The translations under genes were made by a program, and so were the position numbers. Below are positions 44,462-64,000 of a stretch of DNA of 64,000 nucleotides, piece after piece. The first letter of the stretch is position 1. Each line of letters begins with the position of its first letter. A model generated the notes under the pieces. It worked only from the letters and a program-made list of their open reading frames with translations. It was not told where the DNA came from and did not search any database. Source of the stretch: Rhineura floridana (Eukaryota; Chordata; Lepidosauria; Squamata; Rhineuridae); contig NC_084481.1 of the NCBI RefSeq assembly GCF_030035675.1, positions 233,274,927 to 233,338,926 of the forward strand, in the 5' to 3' direction.

Positions 44462-44575
44462 TAATTTGCATCTTATGCAAATTATTTACATATGGAAATT
44501 GTTTGCATATTGTTTGCATGTTATGCATATTGTTTGCATGTTATGCATATTGTTTGCATGTTAATATTTGGATTG
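44462..44575. repeat. Octamer palindrome and 20-bp tandem repeats inside the hAT element
   Basis: ATTTGCAT (44464-44471) and ATGCAAAT (44475-44482) face each other across CTT. They are followed by about three units of GTTTGCATGTTATGCATATT. Confidence 0.85.
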
Positions 44576-44702
44576 TCCAGTTGTTTTGCTTTTGTGCCTA
44601 GGAATTACCACCAAAAACTGGGGAAAGATGTGAGAAATCTTTTTTTTAAAAGCAACATTTTCAGCCTTAAATGCCTAGACTCTAGTTTCCAACACTATGG
44701 AA

Positions 44703-44850
44703 TATTTATTGATTGATTAAGAGGATTTATATTCTGCCCTTCTGCTGTTAAAAACAGAGCTCAGGACAGCTTACAAATATAATAAAAACAATAAAAATAC
44801 ACAATCAATATAAAAACATAATAAAAACACAAAATAGCAACAAACAAAGT
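44703..44850 (-). repeat. L2 LINE 3' tail inside the hAT element
   Basis: TTTATTGATTGATTAAGAGG, TTCTGCCCTTCTGCTG and AGCTCAGGACAGCTTACAAA. Confidence 0.65.
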
Positions 44851-45494
44851 AAGTCAGGGCAGCAGTACAGTTAACCATTCCATATACAATATATTTCAGA
44901 GATGTGGTGGGTGGAGAAAAACAAGAAGCCAAAATGTTAGGAAAAGGAGTCTTTCACACCACATGCTCAGTTCTAAATACTGTTGCAGCAAGTTTTACAA
45001 GTTCCTCCAGTATTCCACTGGTGCAGGCACTCAGACATTCAAAGTATCTGTATGTTTCTTAGGTTTTATAAAAGCAGAGCTTTGCTTAACTCAAAATTTC
45101 TTCTCCCTTTGATCAACCACATCTACACAGGTTCCACCTCCCTACTCAAAATGAAACTGGGCCTGGAAGTGTGCAACAACCTCACACATACCTTGTTAAT
45201 TAGATTACCAATGCCAGGATGTCTGTCTTATTGACTACTCTCCTGCTCCCCCCCCCAACCAGGCATCATGAAAGACCCAGTCCTAGGCTCAGAAAGAAAA
45301 TAAATATCTGGTCCTCTTCAAAGTACTGATAAGCCTCTTGTTTTAATTAAAATAATAATTATAAATTCTTGTTCTTATCACTAATGGGAGTTAATTATCT
45401 TGCATATGCTGCTGTTGCTTCTATGGCTGTAACGGAGTGAGGTTAAAGTGAAATGCAAATAGGAAAAAAAACAACACAAAAGGCAGTAACACTT

Positions 45495-46340
45495 TCCTAA
45501 ATGTAATACCATACCAACCACAATAAGATTCCTATGAGTAAGGCAGAAAACTCAGCATCCCACAACCAGGATTCATAACCAAAACCCAAACTAAAAAAAT
45601 CCTAGCAGCCAGTCAGCCAAGGTCACAGAAATCCCTATGCAGCACAACCTGACCTGGGGACTGCAGTTAATGCAGAATGCTGCAGCACAATTGCTAATAT
45701 GAGTGAGATCCTATCAGCACATTACACCTCTGCTCTGAAATCTGCATTGGTTGCTGATTTGCTACCAGGCCAAGTTCAAGCTGTGCTTTCCATGTTATGG
45801 GTGCCACATAGTACAGTACTTGTTCTGCTCTTGTAAGAAATCAGTCCTGTAAAGTGGCAGCACCTACGCTTTGGAACTCCTTGCCTATTGACATTAGGCA
45901 GACGCCTCTTTTCAGCGCCTGCTAAAATCAGTTTTCTTGAGGCAAGCCTCGCCAGGCATGTGGAAGCTATTGTGTTTTTAAATCTGTTTTTAATTCATTA
46001 TTCATTTTATTATTTTGAATGTTTTTAAGTATCTGTCCTTAAAGCTTTTTCCAATAATGTTATTGTTTTAATTCTTTGTGTAAACCGCTTTGAGATTTTT
46101 TACAATAAAGTGGTATATAAATGTTGTAAATAAAAATAAATAAATGTTGGAGTCACTGTGGCACTTGAGTCTCTTCCCACTTTTAGGAAGGAAGGAATCT
46201 GCCTTATACTGATTCAGGCCATTTCGTACCATGATTTCTTAAATGCAATACCATACCAACCACAACAAGATTCCTATGAGTAAGGCAGAAAACTAAGCAT
46301 CTCACAACCAGTCAGGATTCCTAACCAAAAACCAAAAATA
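45495..46340. repeat. Direct repeat pair (~100 bp each) around an L2 copy
   Basis: ATACCATACCAACCACAA and CCTATGAGTAAGGCAGAAAA occur at 45495-45595 and again at 46238-46340 at roughly 88-90% identity. An L2 3' end (45640-46145) lies between. Confidence 0.85.
45640..46145 (+). repeat. L2 LINE 3' end
   Basis: GGGGACTGCAGTTAATGCAG, TCTGCATTGGTTGCTGATTT and the tail GTGTAAACCGCTTTGAGATT. Confidence 0.75.
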
Positions 46341-47439
46341 TGATAAATGAAGAAATGTTTATTTATTATTTACACAAACTGTAAAGATATTTATAGTCCA
46401 ATCCTAGGTTTATTTATTCAGAAGCAAGTCCCAGTGTATTCAGTGGGGCTTACTCAAACAGGGACAGAAACGCAACCTCAAGTGATAAGCAACTTCATTC
46501 ACACAACTCAAAATTCCAAATCATGCCACTTTACGCTGTTTTGCAACTGTTTATACTTGTTTTTATGGTTATTGGATTTTAAATGGCTTTATTTCTTGTT
46601 GTGAGCTGCCTTGGTTTCCAACCCTACCTCACAGGGTTGTTGGAAAGACTCCATACACGTATGCACACACACTGCAGATGTATAAATACATACAGCTCAT
46701 ATAATAGTTTGTCAAACCAGTTGGTCATTGCAGAAAAATCAGTATTAGTTTTTAAAAAATCAGTATGAGTTTCCTACAGAATAAAAACTGTAATACCTAT
46801 GTAAGCCCTACCTACTTGCTTTAAAATAGGACTGGAGGAGGAGACACAGAAAGAGATTTATGAGATTTTCAGATAAACGGCGGGGGGGGGGGACCCACCA
46901 TTTTCTGGCATTGCAATGAGGTTTCCTAGACAATGCCTCAAACTGAAACACAACCCTGGCTTCACTGATTGGCTGCAACCCTGAACAGGCGGGGTTAAAG
47001 CTACGAAGTGCTATATTACTGTGTACTGTTTAAAGAAAGATTTAACGGGGGGGGGGCAGCTGACGTTTTTATGTATATCTCGAGAACCGGACCACCTAGA
47101 AACTTAATTTTTTAAAAAAATTAAAGCTGAGAATCCGGGCCACCTAAGGGGCTAACTGGGTGCTGGGTGGCATGCAAAGAATCCGGGTAAAACCTGGCTA
47201 ACCGGGCAATATAGCAACTCTAGTCATAATCGACTTGAAGGCACATAACAACAACAACAAAGTTCCTAGGAACGTCTGTTGTTGTGTGAGACAATATCAA
47301 GAAGGACCTCGTTCTCAACCCAAAAAGGAGGGGGAGAGGGTGCATGGCTGTGCCTAACACGAAGGGATCCAGCACTTCTGAATTTGCTACTACACTACTG
47401 GTCACAGACCACCGTTTGGTAGCCCCCGGTTTAGAAGCA

Positions 47440-60758
<13,319 letters not shown>

Positions 60759-61135
60759 ATGTAGCCACGTGGTTAATGGCTGGCTGTGACTGCATGGGAG
60801 ATAGGGGGTTTCATAGATGAAATGAGAAACAAAAGTATCCCTTGCTTGTGTTTTTATTACAAGTGTCTGTATTACACCAGCAAGCTGGCCAGCTGTTCAT
60901 GTTAGTGACCAGTCTGCTGCTGGAGAGCATGTGGTATCCTGAACACAACATGGCCTTCATGAGAGTCCCACTTTAAATGCAGAGTAAAATGTGTTCTCAT
61001 GTGGTGACTTTGTGGAAATGTACATTTGGTTTGATCTGGCAGATTGTAAGACAGTGCATTTCTTATTTTATATCATTTAACAATTTTTTCTTCCCTTCAA
61101 AGAGTTAAAATAAAACTTGTTTAATTCCTGTCTCC
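60759..61135 (+). other. PSMC6: PSMC6 3' untranslated region (end approximate)
   Basis: Runs from the stop codon to shortly after the AATAAA at 61109. No repeat is recognised in it. The right end is inferred as 15-25 nt past the signal. Confidence 0.75.
61109..61114 (+). terminator. PSMC6: PSMC6 polyadenylation signal AATAAA
   Basis: Canonical AATAAA about 350 nt after the stop, followed by a T-rich downstream stretch (CTTGTTTAATTCCTGTCTCC). Confidence 0.8.
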
Positions 61136-61499
61136 TTAGTAGATATTTCCACAGTTTATACTAGAGCAGAGTGGACAACAGGTGGTCTTTGGCTCTCATG
61201 ATACGGGATGCAGCAGTATGTTCAAATCCTGAAAGCCCCTTCATTTTATTTAAAGCAGAGTTTCTGGTCCTCATTAAGAACATTTGAAAATGCAAAAACA
61301 CAACAGCTAATTCAAATTCCATACATAAAGGCCTTTTTTTCTGAAATGTGGCATGTCCAAGTTGTGATTAAGCATCGTGGTTTTCTTGGAGAGTCCCTGA
61401 AAAGAGAGTAATAGCTTGTGGGCCCAAGGCCCTGACCCTTTGCCCCTTAAATTACCCTGCCAGTACATATGTCAAGCTGCTCTGAAAAAGTAACACAGT
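61136..61499. other. Downstream of PSMC6, no feature seen
   Basis: No repeat or exon recognised. Confidence 0.4.
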
Positions 61500-61806
61500 G
61501 GCCCCATTTGCACGTCACTTTAAACTAAACTATGGTTTAAATGGGAGTGTGCTAGTGCATGCAGCTGAAATCATGGGCGCTTCCATCCCCTCCTGTTCCT
61601 GCACTGCTGGGAAGCAAGCCATGGTCTGGCTTAGGATTGCATCTGAACCCAGACTCATGGTTTCTCCAGTCAAACCATAAGTGAAGAACAAACCTTGGTT
61701 ACTGCTCATGGTTTGTTTGGAGAAACAAGCCATGATCCTGGGTTCTGACACAATAATAAACCAGGCCATAAAATGATAATTTTAAAGTGATGCGTGAACC
61801 AGGCCA
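61500..61806. mobile_element. Inverted-end element with ACCATGG-type subrepeats
   Basis: GTGGCCCCATTTGCACGTCACTT at the left is partly mirrored by AAGTGATGCGTGAACCAGGCCAT at the right. The interior has AAACTATGGTTTAAATG and GCTCATGGTTTGTTTGG. Superfamily unknown. Confidence 0.55.
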
Positions 61807-61990
61807 TGCGATTGGACTCAACATGGAGCTCATTCCATTAGGAGAAGGATTTCTCCTTTCACAACAGAGCATTCTCCCCTCTGCACCTCCACAAATCTGT
61901 TCTGGGGGTTCCACCAACCCTCTAGAGCAAATCTGGGGGGTGCACGGGGAAGAGAGAGGGAAGTCCCATTGCAGAAGCAGAAATCCTTGT
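61807..61990. repeat. Palindromic repeat
   Basis: Two halves, AGCATTCTCCCCTCTGCACC and GGTGCACGGGGAAGAGAGAG, facing each other around the CTGTTCTGGGGG/CCCTCTAGAGCA centre. Relatives near 30620 and 58780. Confidence 0.5.
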
Positions 61991-62365
61991 GCTGACAAGA
62001 TGCAATAACTGAATAATGCCCATTTCCTACTCGAGTACATTATCAGGTTTATTGTCGATGAGGGGGAAATGCTTTCATTTTATTAAAAGGAGACCAACAA
62101 GAATTTTCCAGCAGGTTGTGCAGGGCATACTCTCAAAATCCCAAATGTGTCCATGAACAAGCCCTGATTTAGAGCTTTAAAGGTCCTACAAACACTACGA
62201 AATGGACTTAGCTATGCATTGGTACAATTGGCGTAACATGAATTGTTCGTTTCATTTGCGGTGCTGTGTGCTTATAGCAACTGAAGATTCCAAACTGTCT
62301 GCAAAGGCAACCTTATGGAAGTTCCAGGAGTGGAATTACATGTGGGAGAATGCCTGAGCAGAGCT

Positions 62366-62470
62366 TTAAATCAGGAGTGGGGAACGCCCATCAGCCCCAG
62401 CAAGTACGGCCAACAGCCAGAGATGGTGGGAATTGTGGTCCAGCAACATCCGGAGTGCCAAAGGTCCCCC
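62366..62470. repeat. Palindromic MITE, diverged
   Basis: CCCATCAGCCCCAGCAAG and GGTGGGAATTGTGGTCCAGC; 8500 family. Confidence 0.45.
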
Positions 62471-62950
62471 TGCCCCCTGCTTTAAATGGAGGCATTTCTG
62501 GTCAGCGGAGATGTCTTTAGGCAAGTCTCATCGACAAGCTGCATTTCCTCTCACCTATAGCCTGGTTTTTGTTTGCACAAAGACTGAAGTGACAGCGCTG
62601 ATGACTGCTGGGGCATGGCACAGAAAACGTCAGCACAGAAGCAATTGAGACCACGCTTTAAATGCCTGAACATGGTGCAAAATGTACTGAAAATGAACAT
62701 TTGTGTGTTGTCAGGTTAAGGCAGTTGAAGCTTTGCTCTGTTCTGCTCTGCTACTTGGCTGGGATCCAGCCTGTGGGCCATGGAGTGGCCTATATTTCCT
62801 GCCCTGTATTGTGCTTGGAAACATGCGTGGTTGGAAAAAGGCCAACAGAATGTATACATTGCCCTTGGGATTTTAACACTCCAAGGCTGCTCTTCAACTG
62901 GGGCCTGAGCTCAAGCGGTAACAAGTGCTTTTTCTCCCTCTCTCTGTCCC
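62471..62950. other. No feature seen
   Basis: No gene or recognised repeat; in particular no first exon of a following gene. Confidence 0.4.
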
Positions 62951-62951
62951 A

Positions 62952-63102
62952 GACTGTGGTCTGAAGGCACATGAGGCCAGCTCCCTGCTGAAGCTAAGCA
63001 GGCTCAGGTCTGGTCTAGTGCCTGGATGGGAGACTGCCTGGGAACCCTATGTAAGCCGCCTTGGGTTTCATGAAAAGAAAGGCAGGGTATAAATGTAATA
63101 AC
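62952..63102 (+). repeat. 5S-rRNA-derived SINE
   Basis: GAAGCTAAGCAGGCTCAGGT, CTGGATGGGAGACTGCCTGG and tail GGCAGGGTATAAATG. Second copy of the family at 41156. Confidence 0.85.
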
Positions 63103-63126
63103 TAACTCTAGAACGCACGGACATCC

Positions 63127-63600
63127 AATGGAGCTGAATGTTGAAAGATGCAGGACACACAAAGTAAAGCACTTCCTGCAGTACGCAGTTGAAGTATGGA
63201 ATTGCGCTCCCAGAAGAGGCAGCGATGGCCACCAACTTGGATGGCTTTTTTTTTTTTAATTAATTGTTTTTAAATTGTTTAAATTGTGTTTAAATTGTTT
63301 TTGTGTTTTTAAATTTGTATATTTGTTTTTAATGTTTTGAATTGCTGTAAACTGCCCAGAGAGCTTTGGCTATGGAGCAGTATACAGATGTAATAATAAT
63401 AATAATAAAAAAAGAGGATTAGGTAAATTGACAGAGAACAAGGCTATTCGTTGATGGCTATGTTCTCCCTTTACAGTTGGAGGCGGTATGCCACTGAGTG
63501 CCAGGTGCTGGTGAGCACAAGTGAGGAGAGTGCTGCTGTACTCTGGTTGGCCACTGTGAGTACCGGACGGTGGCCTGGGCCCCCCTTTGGCCAGACCCAG
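63127..63600 (+). repeat. CR1-group LINE 3' end, diverged, split by an L2 tail
   Basis: GCACTTCCTGCAGTACGCAG..CCAACTTGGATGGC to 63240; then an L2 tail (63241-63411, AAACTGCCCAGAGAGCTTTG); then AGAGGATTAGGTAAATTGAC onward. Confidence 0.65.
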
Positions 63601-63686
63601 CAGGGCTGCTCTTACGTGACAAAGTTTACAACAACCTTTTAAAGTAAAAGGTTGCACAAGGAGACGCGGGTCGGTTTGCTTTGAAA

Positions 63687-63815
63687 AAATGGAAATGGCC
63701 TGCCTTCAAGTCGATCCTGATTTATAGCTACTCTATGAATAAGGATTTAATGGTAAGCGATATTCAGAGGGGGGTTCCCATTGCCTCCCTCTAAGGCTAG
63801 TCCTCCCCAGCTGGC
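63687..63815 (-). repeat. Sauria-type SINE 3' half, diverged
   Basis: AAATGGCCTGCCTTCAAGTC, GATCCTGATTTATAGCTACT and GGTAAGCGATATTCAGAG; the head side grades into unrelated GC-rich sequence. Confidence 0.65.
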
Positions 63816-64000
63816 CAGGGCCTGCTCAGCTTGCCACAGCTGCACAAGCCAGCCCCTTCCTTGCCCGCAACTGCCAGCTGGGGGGCAACTGGGCTCCTTG
63901 GGACTATGCAGCTTGCTCACGGCTGCACAGGTGGCAGGGCACGTAACCCCTGAGCCACTCCCTGTGGGGGTGATCTTTAGCTGGCCCTTGACACCCAGGA

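Larger units (their letters stand above)
44423..47222. mobile_element. hAT-type non-autonomous element, 2.8 kb, with perfect 8-bp target duplication
   Basis: GTCATAAT flanks it at 44415-44422 and 47223-47230. The ends TAGGGTTGCCATATT and AATATAGCAACTCTA are inverted repeats. Removing it rejoins the BovB text exactly (GGTTATAAGTCATAATCGAC). Subterminal AATCCGGGC strings occur at both ends. No transposase frame; it has collected L2 pieces (44703-44850 minus, 45640-46145 plus). Its right end is 466 bp from the PSMC6 start codon. Confidence 0.92.
43712..47262 (+). repeat. BovB/RTE LINE 3' part, split by a 2.8-kb hAT element
   Basis: Plus-strand [39 protein letters not shown] and [20 protein letters not shown] run to 44422. 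The last 40 bp (CGACTTGAAGGCACATAACA, (AAC)n) follow the insertion at 47223-47262. It has a few in-frame breaks. Confidence 0.9.

Noticed and set aside
44500-44575. A CRISPR-like array
   Set aside because: The 20-bp units are back-to-back tandem repeats without unique spacers, inside a transposon in a vertebrate genome.
44423-47222. A transposase gene in the hAT element
   Set aside because: No frame longer than about 85 codons and no hAT dimerisation motif; the element is non-autonomous.
62952-63102. A 5S rRNA gene
   Set aside because: Only the promoter half is like 5S rRNA, and it ends in an L2-like tail; it is a SINE.
61136-64000. The first exon of the next gene (STYX in other vertebrates)
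   Set aside because: No CpG block with a matching coding start; only repeats and unrecognised DNA.

Overview
The window is nuclear DNA of a vertebrate, almost certainly a squamate reptile (lizard type). The evidence is two split vertebrate genes with ordinary splice sites, plus a repeat load of BovB/RTE, CR1, L2 and L1 LINEs, Sauria-type tRNA SINEs whose 3' ends copy BovB, 5S-rRNA-derived SINEs, and many hAT- and mariner-type non-autonomous DNA transposons. No species can be named from the sequence alone.

Two host genes lie head to head. On the minus strand, from 32157 leftward past the window edge, is ERO1A, the oxidase that recharges protein disulfide isomerase in the endoplasmic reticulum. 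Fourteen coding exons are present (404 codons); the exons for the last ~65 residues lie beyond position 1. On the plus strand, 47689-60758 is PSMC6, the Rpt4 ATPase of the 26S proteasome base. All fourteen coding exons are present and join into a complete 389-residue protein, with a poly(A) signal at 61109. Each gene starts in a CpG-rich block. The ERO1A/PSMC6 neighbourhood matches the vertebrate gene order as I remember it. One gene serves oxidative folding in the ER and the other protein degradation, but nothing here shows a shared operon-like control.

Layout: 1-32 kb, ERO1A introns crowded with LINE, SINE and DNA-transposon insertions; 32.2-47.4 kb, about 15 kb of intergenic DNA made mostly of repeats (a CR1 copy, an L2 with a 644-codon open reverse transcriptase frame, a 604-bp near-perfect palindrome, a hAT element carrying a piece of a coding exon, and a 2.8-kb hAT insertion); 47.4-61.1 kb, PSMC6; 61.1-64 kb, repeat-rich flank with no gene recognised.

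The points most worth a second look are: a GC-AG intron and two microexons in ERO1A; inverted copies of one hAT family flanking ERO1A exon 7, one of them 23 bp from its splice donor; the exon-bearing hAT element at 38.1 kb; the 37-kb palindrome; and several transposons whose exact target-site duplications can be read directly. I found no new multi-gene system.
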